From positions 7,254,001 through 7,318,000 of the forward strand of contig OZ199839.1 in NCBI GenBank assembly GCA_964304625.1: a stretch of 64,000 bases of DNA, read 5' to 3'. A program made the translations under genes and the position numbers. Positions 49,385 to 60,511 of the stretch are shown here, one piece after another. Position 1 is the first letter of the stretch. The number at the start of each line of letters is the position of its first letter. The stretch comes from Kudoa neothunni (lineage: Eukaryota; Cnidaria). The notes under the pieces were generated by a model. The model was given only the letters and a program-made list of their open reading frames with translations, had not been told where the DNA came from and searched no databases.

Positions 49385-50327
49385 GTTACGCGAATACCTG
49401 GGGGTGGCCACTGTGATCGCTACGCAAAAATGTATCAAAATAATAGAAATCGTTGCACATCAGACTGAGAACATAATTATTTACGTTATTTTTACATTTT
49501 AAAATACGATAAATTTAATAAAAATAATAAGTGGTGCATGCATATTTGTGACGTTTATTTGAGCAAATGCGAAGAACAGGAATAGTTATGCTTGTGTATA
49601 GTTTGAATGGCGTGAAAAATTAGAGATAAGATATTTTTTATTATTGTTTCATTTTTTAAATTTTCTTCTTATTATTATTATTTTAACAGCTATGGTTTTG
49701 TTTTATTCTCGAAATCCATGATTTTATTATGAATCTCTTCACCTGTTGGCAGAAATATGTTAAATATATATGCTCGTATTTTATAAATTGAAATACGGAA
49801 TTATAACTTAATTCATGAATAAGAAATATGTGTGTATAGTGTGTAGATTTTTAGATTTCGAATTCTTAAGTTATGATAAGATGATATAACTTAAACTTTA
49901 AACAACTACATTTGACTTTCTACTTTTTATTGATATGTAATTCAACAAAATTATTATACAGTAGGCAATCGATTTTTCTTCATTTGTAAACTTTTTTCAA
50001 TTAACTTTTAATATGATATTATAATATTGAATCTTTACTTTCACAGAAACTTTCAGAGTAGACGAGAAACAAAAAGTTAAAAAGTACGAAAAACCCATAG
50101 CACTACAAATTGATTGATTGCCCTACTGTAATCTGCGCGATTCACATGTAAGATTAAATTAGTTAACAGAATTAAGCTGTTATAGAAACAAAAAAAATGA
50201 ATTTTAAAAACATAATTATACTATAAAATACAATTTGGGAAAAAAGGAAATAAAATATGTTGTAAAAGTTATTGATATAATAAGCTCTGATTGGCCTCAA
50301 TGAACACCCTCCAGGTATTCGTGAGTT
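49385..50327 (+). mobile_element. TIR element, copy 2
   Basis: Inverted copy of 43768-44607. The left end GTTACGCGAATACCTGGGGG and the right end (inverted) AACTCACGAATACCTGGAGG form TIRs of roughly 20 bp. Collinear with copy 1 throughout, with indels. It starts 140 bp after WDR82 and has no coding capacity. Confidence 0.75.
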
Positions 50328-53196
50328 AAATCATTGGAACTATAATATGCACCCCTTCATATCGCAAGTTAAAATTTTCTGCAGTCATAACTTTTTTAAA
50401 ATTTAATTGTTTATCTATAAAATCGTACATTCTATTTTTTTCCCGCGCAAAATAAAGTTAGAATTAATTTAAACTGGATTTTGGAGAAGTACATTTCAAG
50501 GATTATGATATTAACATAGAGAAATTAAGTACCGTCGTAATGAGCCCAAAAGTAATTCTCCACATTTTATTACTTAGGTAATAAAAATTTAACTCATATG
50601 TATAAGTTAGTTTCCCTTTTGATAATTAATAACGAAATAAAGTACTGAAATAAATAGATTAAATAATAGATAAAGAGAAAATGTTAAATTACGCAGTATC
50701 GAACCTTTACTGTACATACATAGTAGATATGCGTGCACATTGGCGCCCTCATAATACAGTAGAATCGGACGTGACTTGGTAGCGTCATTGATCATCGATC
50801 GCGTCGTTTGAGGTCGTCTCTGAATGTTACGATGAATCAACTAATAATAAGATGCACACGCTAACAAGAAGTAAGAAAAAAATTAAAAATGAGGAAGAAA
50901 ACCAACGCGGCAAACTTCAGTTCCATCACAAATTTGAAAAATGTAGCAACTTCGAAGTAACCCACAAAAAGCCAATACTTTTCTGATATAAAATTTGCAA
51001 AAACTATTCGATAAACTATGTATTTAGAGCCGGAATAAGGATCGAATAAAACGCATCAGCACAAACATGTTTACCAGAAAATAATCATGTTTAATGTTAG
51101 AAAATATTATATTATGTAGGAGAGTCAAAATTTGATGGTTTGGACAATGGGTGAGGATTGAACAGATAGGTCTATCGGCGGAACTTTAGGAGAAAGGGCG
51201 TTATGCTTCCAAATTTTGTTGTGTCCATCCAGCCCAGATATGGTAATTTTCCTTAAAGATCCTTGCCTGTTCTTTTTGTGGGGTCCTTTTTTAATGGACG
51301 AAAAGATGTCTGTTCAAATGGTGTTGAGGTCTGAGAGCCATGAAATTAACCCCATATCTCAGATCTTGTAGTAAGCCCAGGTTCCGGCTGGTATTTCTGT
51401 TCTTTGCGTTTTCTAGCGTGGTCTTTTCAATTAATATCGTTTTCTTAACAAAATATTACGACTGTAATGTAATATCGGCCTTCTTTTCCTTATTGTTAAC
51501 AAACGAAATATCCAGGCGACCATTCAATAATATATATGAGGTCGCTTGAATGACCCTAAATGTCCAATCTCTCTTGAGTTTGAGTGTCTTTGAAATTATT
51601 TCAAATACTTAATCATGGTGGCGCCTAAATAGACACCACAACATAGATATGCGCTGTGTGGACCACCTTGGAACATATGCTTCATAGATCCAATTCCGCG
51701 GGGATAACGGGGACAATGGATGTTGGAAGCGATATTTAAAGTTTAACTGCACATTTTGGAACGATACATACCCTCCCTATCATAGTGAACCTATAACTTT
51801 GAATAGCAATCTATTCAATTCGTAACCATGAGTTGGATTCCTTAAGTAGGAGGAAATAGTCCACAAACCTGCGTTGGTCCAGAAGAACTCACCGAGCTTT
51901 ATTTTTATTTTGCTAGCATCAACGAAGTCGCTTGATGCGGGAAACTTTATGAGTGCGGAAAGTTGAGATCTTTGGAGGGGGAGTGTAATGTTGGAATACC
52001 TAGAACGGTGTTTCCTTATTGTTTTAGGAGTTCGCATCTCCTACAAAGGACAAATGCGGCTTCTATATTCCCATATCAAAAACTAATCAAGACTTGGATG
52101 ATGGGAAACATTACGATAAATATTTTCTTGGGTTAAGCGTCACATATGCTTTAATGAAACAATGCATTTATTTTGCAAAGAAAGTTAATAATATGTTGAA
52201 AATAAAGAATGATAAAATATATTTTTATAAATAAAAAAAATATTTATTATTTTTTCTTGAAACCATACCATCCCAGACTCTTCTTTCTTGACAACTATAG
52301 CTATAGACAAAAGGTCATTTAATGGGGTTTACAAGGAATTCTTCTACTTGTTCACACTAACTTATCTATCTAAACTAACCATCGTGAAAAATTAATTAAC
52401 TTCAGTGATGTGATATTTTATTTTCTATATCTTATGAAAAATACGTTGAATTGTGGACCTCAAATAAAGAATTGAAACTAAAATATATTACGGGCTTGCC
52501 GGAATAAAGATTTTACTATAATTTGTAAATTATTGCGGCCAGCTAAATGTTTTCTTTTGTCTTTTCTTTATTTAAAAATAATTATTCATAAAGTTCCACA
52601 TAAATCACATCTGTCCTGTAATTTTGTTTGCTTCGAAACATATTTTTGTTAAAAATTAATCAGGATAATCTCACACATGATCATTGTTGTCATTAACTCG
52701 TTTCTGCGTCTCTAATAGGGAAACCCTTCTGTATAATTAATAAACACGCATCGAAATCGTCATCCATGGCGAAATCAAAAAAAACATCCCCGGTCACGCC
52801 CAATTTTATGATTAAAAGAATAACGCCAACGAGATCAAATAAATTATACTAATAGTCAAAATAAATTGTAGGGAAATAGCACCCCATGACCTCAGTATGC
52901 AAAAACCGGTATTTCTACTTGTAAATAAATAAAGTGTTATAATTTAATATTTTTGTGTGTAGAACCAAGATTGATGGATGGGTGTAGTTGGGTGGACGTA
53001 GGTGTAGGAGATACGTTTGGCCTCTTCTTGAGGGGCTTCTAACAGCATTCGTTATTGTTGACGATGGGAGGTGTATAGAATATTTTCATTTCTTTAGCCT
53101 ACTACGTAGCAGCATCCATAAAACAATTATATCAAAGATCACTATCACCATGATCGGTTCTACACAAAATGTTCCTTAGGACCGGTGTCGTCTCTT
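50328..53196. other. Intergenic with a GC-richer stretch, no gene supported
   Basis: 50.3-51.1 kb is AT-rich. About 51120-52050 is GC-richer and coding-like in places (minus frame at 51780-52037, plus frame at 51340-51549) but broken in all frames and without a motif I recognise. It may be an old transposon remnant. 52050-53196 shows nothing. Confidence 0.35.
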
Positions 53197-54640
53197 CTAA
53201 AATAAGGCTTTGTTATTCCTTCTTTTTCTGGTAATTCTCCAAATAGTTTGAGTTTGATCTATTTGGATTTCCACTGGTCGATGTGGTAGGAACAGCATTG
53301 GGAGGGCCATCAATAACTTGAGGGGGATTAGCAACGTCGTTAATTTCGTCTTGAGTTTCAACTGCAGCATTGCTGTCTTCATCAATCTGAGGTTGATTAA
53401 CGTTGCTATCAGTCGATTGAAATGGAGATGATGGGTTATTTCGTATTTCAGAAATAAAAGCGGCAACATCTTGCGAAGTTACGTCAATATTACATTCTTC
53501 AACTCGAGGAGTTTTGAATGTATGTCATCATCAGAGGAAATGTTTGTAAACATTGTGGCAAAATATGTAGAGGTGTTGGATGGCATTGATCTTTTGGTAA
53601 CCATTGAAAAGTTATCATCAAAGTCAGAAGAATCATCCAGAATGATATTGATATTTTAATTTTGGGGAGTTGATTCAGTAATTCAGTAGTAATTGTTTAG
53701 GTGGGAATTTGGGGAGGAATTTGTTTTGATGGGAGAATGGTAGGAGGTGTAGTTGTAGAAGAAGATAGGATCATCACATCTTCATTACTGGAGTTAGAAG
53801 AGGTGGATTTGGAAATTGTAAGTTGGTTAGAATCGGTATCAGTAGTTAAGGTATTTGAGACATTTTCATCAGCAACTAGCTCATCTACATTAGTAGATAC
53901 TACATGAGTAGATCCTTGCGGAGCCTCCTATTTAGCGTCACTGGCGAAAACAGAATATAAATCGTCATTAGAAGCAATTTCAGAAACAGCAACAACAACG
54001 GAGTTTATGTTTATAGGCTTGACGTTGGTTGCTTCACAATTAGTGACTGAGTCGTTCGTAAGAGTTAGATGGGTAGCTGGCTCATTAGGAGATAAATTAG
54101 GGAGCAAATCGTCAATTATTATTGATAGATTCGTGAAAATCTTCAACGTTTTACCATCTCCTTCAAACAAATGTCTGTTAAAATACAATTTAACGGCTTA
54201 TTCACGTATCTAATTGGCAAGGATGAAAAGTTTCGAAGAGAGATTGTTAATACACACTCTCTGACGTTTATCCTACAAAACTAACGGTGGTAGTTCTTCT
54301 GAAACATTGTCAGAAGGGCTACTAGTGATATTAATCAATGCTCTGCGATGTTCTTTGATAATGGAGTCCTCGTCGTCGACCAACTTAAGTTCTCTCCACA
54401 CTGTAAAACTTCGGACGTATTCACCTACCACTTTCAACAGTTCAGGCAGACGTAACTTTGGACGGCTCCTTTCTTTAAATTGTTGGTATTTAAAGTAATA
54501 ACAACGAATGACGCGCGAGAGACCATTGATCGCATCGTGTGTGTCCATTACTGAAAAGTACGAAGAACGAACCGGCGAGCACGTAGACTGAACAGTGATC
54601 GGCGAATTTTGCGTACCTTTGCGCACATGCGTAATTTATT
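53197..54640 (-). pseudogene. Broken acidic/Ser-Asn-rich ORF, possibly a retrotransposon N-terminal relic
   Basis: Minus-strand frames at 54273-54626, 53928-54188 and 53200-53520 look coding (Asp/Glu/Ser/Asn/Pro-rich, for example NQPQIDEDSNAAVETQDEIN), separated by stops and shifts. Composition and a short block (KTLKIFTNLSIIIDDLLPNL then LTNDS, against KTFKIFDTVLECFPQ then LTNNS near 63870-63940) resemble the N-terminal region of the R2-type element at the right edge. The relationship is tentative. No enzymatic domain is visible. Confidence 0.4.
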
Positions 54641-54954
54641 TTCTTCGTTTATAAATTTGATTTTTTTCTATCCTTATACATAAATTCTTTGCATTTCAAT
54701 GCATTATCGTAACTATCTGATGAAGACATAATTTAAAAATTCCAAATATTCCTGAGTGTGAGCGGAAATCGTTTGAATATTCGCAACAAGATTGTAATAA
54801 TTTAATGCGTAATTTCACTTAATTTAGTTGACCTCACTCTTTAAATATACCTTCGAAAATATTCGTCTAAACCACATTTATTTTATCCAAAAAATATACA
54901 AAATAAAAATTATACTACGATTTATCCGATGTTTTGGGGAAGAAGTTTGTTATT

Positions 54955-56750
54955 TTAGTTTGAAGTAAATTTTATGTTTATATTTCCGACATCATTTTCT
55001 TCATTATTCAAAAGAAGTCCATAATATTCAAGTCTATTATTTCTAAAATAGGTTTTCAATTTATTTATACACTCTAGTGCGCATTTTGAAGTGGCGCTGT
55101 CTTCGACTTCGAGTTGGAACTCCTCATCTGATTTATTATCCAGTTCGTCAGAATATTGTTCGAAATCTTCAAGATCAGCTTTAGTTTGTTCCTGATCTTC
55201 CTCATTTATTATTTCGTCAATTTCCAAAGACAATTCAGGCTCTATCCTTTCATTTGCTTGAGTGAGTGATGTTGACTTCATTTAAAATATTTGTATCTTG
55301 TTTGATAAAACCAGCTTTTTCAAAACAGTTAATGACAGTCTGTTGATTAACATCATGTCAAGCATTTTTTATCATTATCAGAGCATTTAGAATATCTGGA
55401 GGGTTAGGAGTCATTTTGGCTTCAACATACGCAATATTCCTTTGTATCAATTTTGAAATGTACGAAACCTTAAAGGAACGAATAATCCCTTGATCAAGGG
55501 GCTGCAACATACTCGTATTATTCTTGGGTAGGTACTTGAGAGCGATATTACTTGGGTCGGAATGAATATGGCAACCTGCATTGTCGACGAATAGTAGGAG
55601 TACTTTTTTGTCTTTACTCCTGAAAAAACTATTCAATTTTGACAGATATCTCCTAAAAATGGCTCCATTCAACCAAGCTTTTTATGAATGTTCGTAAGCG
55701 ACTAGCAAATTAGGCACATTTTTTAAAACATCGAGGTTTACAAAAATGTCTTATTACAAGCGGATCAAACTTTTCACCAGTCGTGGAAGCACCAAATAAA
55801 ATGGTCACTCTTATTTCTGATTTTTTTAGGCATCCGTTATTTCGTTCGTTAGGTGCAACATAGCTTTTACCTGTGAAATGCTTGTTAATATTTAATTATT
55901 AATTGTTTACCTCTCTGCTATTGGTAATAAAGTGCCGTTTCGTCTAAACTGTATACGTAATCAGGAGAGAAACCGAATGAAACATCAGCTAAACGTAGCT
56001 TCCAATCATCTACAACCGTTGGATCTACCGAGGCAGATTCACCATGGAAGGTAACCCCTCTCAGGTTGAAGCAAGTTTTAAATCCTCTGAACAAACCTGT
56101 GATAGCAGTAGAATTATCGCCCCTCGATTTTGCGATATTGTTTCGTTTAGAAATAGTATCGTATATAGATAGTTCGACGTTTTTGCTCCTCGTGACATTG
56201 AACCAGTTAAAAACAGCGTCATCGGTATCATTCTCCTTCCTCAGTTTTAAATTTTTTCTTTTCGACGAAATTAGACCAGACTCATCCTTCGTTGGTCTCA
56301 ATTTCTTATCCTTTATCGAGAATGCTATTCAAGGATGATATTGTGGGTAAATTAAATTTTTTAATTGTGGCTGCTTTCGCTCCTTTTTTTTGGTAGCGTA
56401 CCATAATATTTTATGATATCGAGTTTATCTTTTAATGTTCGATGTTTTTTTATTGTTTTAGCCACTCCAGAGTCTTCGAAAGGGGTAAAAAAACGTGCGC
56501 AACGTGTTTAAAAACGTACGTGAAATCGGTCAACAGACCTCGAATCAGACTCTAAAAGGTAAGTAAATCGGTATGACCGATTTTACATACTTTTGATTTC
56601 TCTATTAATCAAAAAAAAATTTTAAATTAGAATTCGAATAAATATTAATGAATAAACTATCTATCATTTGGTTTGTATAGTTTTTACACCAATGAATGTC
56701 TACATAAAAGTGCATAAAATCGGTACTACGTAGAATCCGTCAACCACTGT
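54955..56750 (-). pseudogene. Decayed Tigger/pogo transposase (DDE_1)
   Basis: Read on the minus strand: a CENP-B-type N-terminal helix-turn-helix (TIKKHRTLKDKLDIIKYYG, then ATIKKFNLPTISSLNSIL, about 56450-56310), a second Tc5-type DNA-binding domain (frame 55918-56301), then the DDE_1 catalytic core: SLDETALYY (first Asp), KSYVAPNERNN, LLFVDNAGCHIHS (second Asp), LPKNNTSMLQPLDQGIIRSF (third Asp), and an acidic C-terminal tail ending near 54955. All three catalytic Asp survive, but the frame is broken several times between 56320 and 55670. A terminus-like CAGTGGTTGACGGATTCTAC lies at its 5' side (about 56740); the other end was not found. Confidence 0.85.
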
Positions 56751-56839
56751 ACTTCTAAGGGTTAACTACACTATACGTGTACCAACCTTGGAATCCGATG
56801 AGAACGTTCGGTAAAAATTGGAGATGCATTTAATTTGTA

Positions 56840-57814
56840 TATAATATCAATAAATATCTACAATGTATGCATAATTCTCGTTTGTAATATTTCTTTCGAA
56901 AAAGATAGTCTGATATATACTCAGGCAAGGTTTATGAGTTTTTGTTTGTGGCTTCTTCGTATTTACGTTTAAAAGCGCCCCAAATAGACTCAATCCGGTT
57001 GGTATGGACTCCTTCACTTGAAACAAACTGTCATTTATGGATAACTCTTCCATGAACGAAACCTAGACCCTCTAACCTATTGTATCCAGCCCAACCGTCA
57101 GTACATATTGTAGAACCTTCTACGTTATCAACTATTATGTTCTCAAGAACATTCTGATTCCTGTAACGGGATATTTTAAAAAAACAATCACCATTTTTGT
57201 CTATTCCCCAATTAACCAGAACTGTTGGTTCTTCAAAATTCTCCCCATGTTGTACTTTCTTTTGGAGACAGCAGTCTCGTCAATTTGAACTACAACGTTC
57301 TCGTCTCCAATTTTTGTGCACTCTCCATCCAATTTCAAATCACATTTTCCCATTCTGCTATGGTAGAAAAGGATGCGATATCGATATGATGTTGTATTTC
57401 TTCATAGGTGGTGCTGGGACTTTTGACAGTATAGAGGAGAAAGACCAAATATTTCCACAATGGAAGGTTTGATCGTTCGAAAATATTGTATTTTCTAATT
57501 GAGCATCTTTTTCGGCAAAATTTGCAATAAAACTGATGACTATTACCAATGTCCTTCCTTGTCACTATTTTCGTCATCGAGCCACAAGAACATTTAAGAT
57601 AGCTCCTCAAAAGTCCGATATTGATCAGAGTTTCAATTATATAATTTATGTCATCTCGAAAATAACCATAGTTAAGTATTGTTATGATATTTATATTTTC
57701 CAAAGTGAACATTCTTTTAAAACTCGACGTGGCGCAATTATTTCCCGAGAATATGTGATAGCTCGCTAAGTTTATATACATATACTGTAGTTTGGCCCTT
57801 CTAAGAACAAGCAA
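56840..57814 (-). pseudogene. Decayed Merlin (IS1016/ISXO2-type) transposase, copy C
   Basis: The best preserved of three Merlin relics. The minus frame 57335-57814 carries the zinc ribbon (CSCGSM...FYCKFCRKRC) and SNLPLWKYLVFLLYTV. Continuing in other frames come VVVQIDETAVSKRKYNMGR (first Asp, about 57290-57230) and later TVGLDTIG (degraded second block); the end lies near 56840. Frameshifts and stops after about 57180 inactivate it. Confidence 0.8.
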
Positions 57815-58050
57815 GCAAAAGTAGAGTGGGAAAACGTTAAAATTCTAAGAGAAAAACGAGTCGTCAAACTTCGGTTTGCACCCAAAAAACGCAACTTCCC
57901 AAATAAGCTGGTTACAACAAACCTGGGAACACCAATAGAAAGCACTAGTCTTCTAGATACAGAATATGCCAAATTCAATGCATAAAAAGATCGCGAATAC
58001 GAAAAATTAGCCAAAATGGGAATCGAACCCACGGCCTCAGCATAGAAATA
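57775..58050 (-). mobile_element. Possible tRNA-headed SINE or retrotransposon tail
   Basis: The minus strand contains GCCGTGGGTTCGATTCCCA, a perfect tRNA T-arm with B box, at about 58018-58036. It is followed by about 250 bp of moderately GC-rich sequence. No full tRNA fold is possible. It lies immediately 3' of the R2-like element's last ORF, so it may be a separate SINE insertion or part of that element's 3' end. It does not obviously match the other two SINE copies. Confidence 0.45.
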
Positions 58051-58196
58051 AAACTACATAAACTAATGTTTTTTATCTAATAGCCATTTTTATTTGAGTT
58101 TGGATCCATACCTGCAGCAGTTTGGCTAAATATTATGCACACCCGCGGTTTCTCGCATATGGCACAATATATTTCTTGGGGGAAGCTATCTTCAGG

Positions 58197-59021
58197 TTAT
58201 TTGTTTACGTGGTGTTTGAAAACACCATGGCTTGATACCAAAATTTGGGTTGTTATCGTCTTCTTCAGACGTTTCGCAGCTCGTTTCGGAATCCCAAGCA
58301 GTTTGAATATCTCATTATTGGTTGAGAGATGGCTTCCGAGAGATCCAAAGACGAAGCATTTGTTTTCCACTTTAAAATTTAGTCGCTCTAAAAACAAAGT
58401 TTCATCCTTGTACTTTCCTTCTTTTTCGTTTCTGACTTCTACCAATCTCTCAGGGTTGGATTCATATGGGATGGTTATGTCGGGAATGAAGACAGTCATT
58501 TTATGTTCATTAAAAGGAACCAGATCCGAGCGTCTGTCAAAGCCGTCAATGAATATTTGATCCTTGAAGAGTGTTTGATTTCTCTTCGGCTTTATCTTGT
58601 CGCAGATGAATTCAAGAATTTTGTTGTGGCGAGAAATTATTGTTTGTTTATTGTAGGGACAGCCATTCAGAATATGTGATAGATTCTCATGGGGATGTGA
58701 ACAATGGCGGCAGTTTGAGTCTTGGATTCGCTTGATTTTGTATAGATTGCTCTTTGTTGGGAGGACGTTTAACTGAGCGTGTATGGCAAATTGGGCTGAA
58801 CTAACGCTTATGTGCCCATTATGTATCCACGCGTTGAAACATTTGTCATCCGATAAGGAGATGCACGCCTTGCCATGTTCAGGGAGGGACTTCCAGTTTT
58901 CATAATGTTGTGCTTGAATGTACCACCGCAAAAGTTTTATTCGGGCGGGTGTAAGAGTTGGGTTGATCCGCGCTGTAGAAGGGGGTTTCTTCAAAGTGGA
59001 CTGCTCGAATCCGATGTACAA
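58197..59021 (-). CDS. R2-like element, CCHC knuckle and restriction-like endonuclease segment
   Basis: 274-codon frame with NWKSLPEHGKACISLSDDK, an AQFAIHAQLNVLPTKSNL block, the CCHC knuckle, and a PD-(D/E)XK-like endonuclease. IPDITIP supplies the PD and VEVRNEKEGKYKDE the following acidic and Lys residues. It ends at 58197, followed by a probable 3' UTR of a few hundred bases. A TAG near 59064 separates it from the RT thumb segment. Confidence 0.8.
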   Translation of the reverse strand: MYIGFEQSTLKKPPSTARINPTLTPARIKLLRWYIQAQHYENWKSLPEHGKACISLSDDKCFNAWIHNGHISVSSAQFAIHAQLNVLPTKSNLYKIKRIQDSNCRHCSHPHENLSHILNGCPYNKQTIISRHNKILEFICDKIKPKRNQTLFKDQIFIDGFDRRSDLVPFNEHKMTVFIPDITIPYESNPERLVEVRNEKEGKYKDETLFLERLNFKVENKCFVFGSLGSHLSTNNEIFKLLGIPKRAAKRLKKTITTQILVSSHGVFKHHVNK

Positions 59022-59278
59022 GTGAGGAACGAAGACAGATTTAAATTTGAAATTTAACTACTTCCTATATTTTCTTTTCGTAGGGTGGAGAAGAGGGATT
59101 TGACGTCTCGAATTCTTGGTAGGTTTTCATCTGAATTGAGAAAGTCAGCAACCCGTGGAACTTGGTTTGGGTCTGGGATTCTCTTGAGGACGACGTTTTC
59201 CAGAGCATCGATGGCGAGATTGTTGATTCGATCATCATCACTTGCAATTAAGCCCAGTGCGGAAGAGATTCTCAGTGC

Positions 59279-60511
59279 TCAATGATCGCTGACATTATCA
59301 CGTATGCCGAAGCCTTCGAGTTTGGTTGGGGTGTATAATGAGGATTTGTTAGTTGTTTTATGAAGTCGATACCAGTTGCTGACATGAGAGTTAATAAAAC
59401 GTTGGAGCGACTTGAGTTCTTCAATGCGGAGCTGCGTAGTTTTGAATTTAAAATCCAGCATTGGCAACAAATATATTTTTAGAATTTGGAGTTTCATGTA
59501 GGGGTACAGGTATGAATTGGAAATTTTAGTGAGTGCAGACTTGAATTTGTCAATGGTTGTATGGAGGTCTTGGAAAAATTCGAGATTCTTATTGGTGCCC
59601 AAGTATTTGTAATACTCATGCAGCTTCATCATGGGGATATTTTCTCCAAAGAGTTTGAGTGGCTTGTGGAAAGATGGATGGTTGGTAACTTGAAGATGTC
59701 GATGATATTGGGATTGGATTGATGCACATTTGGAGGCATTAGCCTTCGTATCTATTTTGTTTAGGAATTCCTCCAGGAGTTTGAGAGATTGTTCCGCGTT
59801 TTTTCTAGAGTTAGACATTAGAACTATATCATCTGCATATGCTAGAACCGTTAATTTTGGTCCAAATTTGAGTTGATAGCCGAGGTCTCGTGTGTCAATA
59901 TCTTGTAGGAATTGGTCAATTGCCAAATTAAAAAGTAGAGGAGAGAGAGGGCACCCTTGACGTACACCTCTGCCATTCATGTAGTGTTTTGCTGTGTTTT
60001 GTTTTTGGTCTCTCACAATGTTGAATGAATTCTTGTATAGATGATTCACCAAATGGATAACTTTGTGTGGAACTTGTTGGCTTATAAGTTGACTGATAAT
60101 TTTCCAATGCGGAACGGAATCAAACGCTTTCCGTAGATCAATCCATGTGAGATAGAGGTGAGTATGGTTTCGTTTATGATCATGAAGCACTTCTTGTAAG
60201 GTGTATGCGTGTTCGATACAACCCTCACCAGGTTGGAAGCCTTTTTGGTTAGGGGATAATTTGATTAATTCACTGGTTTTGGAATTTAGAGCAGACATAA
60301 AAATTCTGTAGATAGTTTGTGTAACACAAATAGGTCTATAATCGGAGGTGGAGTTTGGATTTGGAGATTCACTTTTTGGAATTAGGACCATTCTCGCTTC
60401 CAACCATTGTTTTGGAACTTGTTGGGCATTGAGGATCTTGTTGAAGATGGGCGTGAGGACGTGTTCCACGGTAGGCAGCGTTTTCCAGAATTTCATGATA
60501 ATGCCATCCAT
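59279..60511 (-). CDS. R2-like element, reverse transcriptase segment
   Basis: 410-codon frame holding most of the RT domain. The catalytic triad comes from motif A (LRKAFD: the Asp pair around the FD) and motif C (YADD, about 59850-59840). The first codon is not a true start: the frame is open further 5', with RHAVLRAKVDTSSGMDG before it, up to the microsatellite. It ends at a frameshift near 59280; the thumb continues in another frame through 59065 (LRISSALGLIASDDDRINN onward). Confidence 0.85.
   Translation of the reverse strand: MDGIIMKFWKTLPTVEHVLTPIFNKILNAQQVPKQWLEARMVLIPKSESPNPNSTSDYRPICVTQTIYRIFMSALNSKTSELIKLSPNQKGFQPGEGCIEHAYTLQEVLHDHKRNHTHLYLTWIDLRKAFDSVPHWKIISQLISQQVPHKVIHLVNHLYKNSFNIVRDQKQNTAKHYMNGRGVRQGCPLSPLLFNLAIDQFLQDIDTRDLGYQLKFGPKLTVLAYADDIVLMSNSRKNAEQSLKLLEEFLNKIDTKANASKCASIQSQYHRHLQVTNHPSFHKPLKLFGENIPMMKLHEYYKYLGTNKNLEFFQDLHTTIDKFKSALTKISNSYLYPYMKLQILKIYLLPMLDFKFKTTQLRIEELKSLQRFINSHVSNWYRLHKTTNKSSLYTPTKLEGFGIRDNVSDH

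Noticed and set aside
58018-58036. A tRNA gene at the T-arm-like sequence
   Set aside because: No anticodon or D arm with proper spacing is present upstream; treated as SINE-like.
58135-58560. 141-codon plus-strand frame
   Set aside because: Antisense shadow of the retrotransposon endonuclease segment and 3' UTR.
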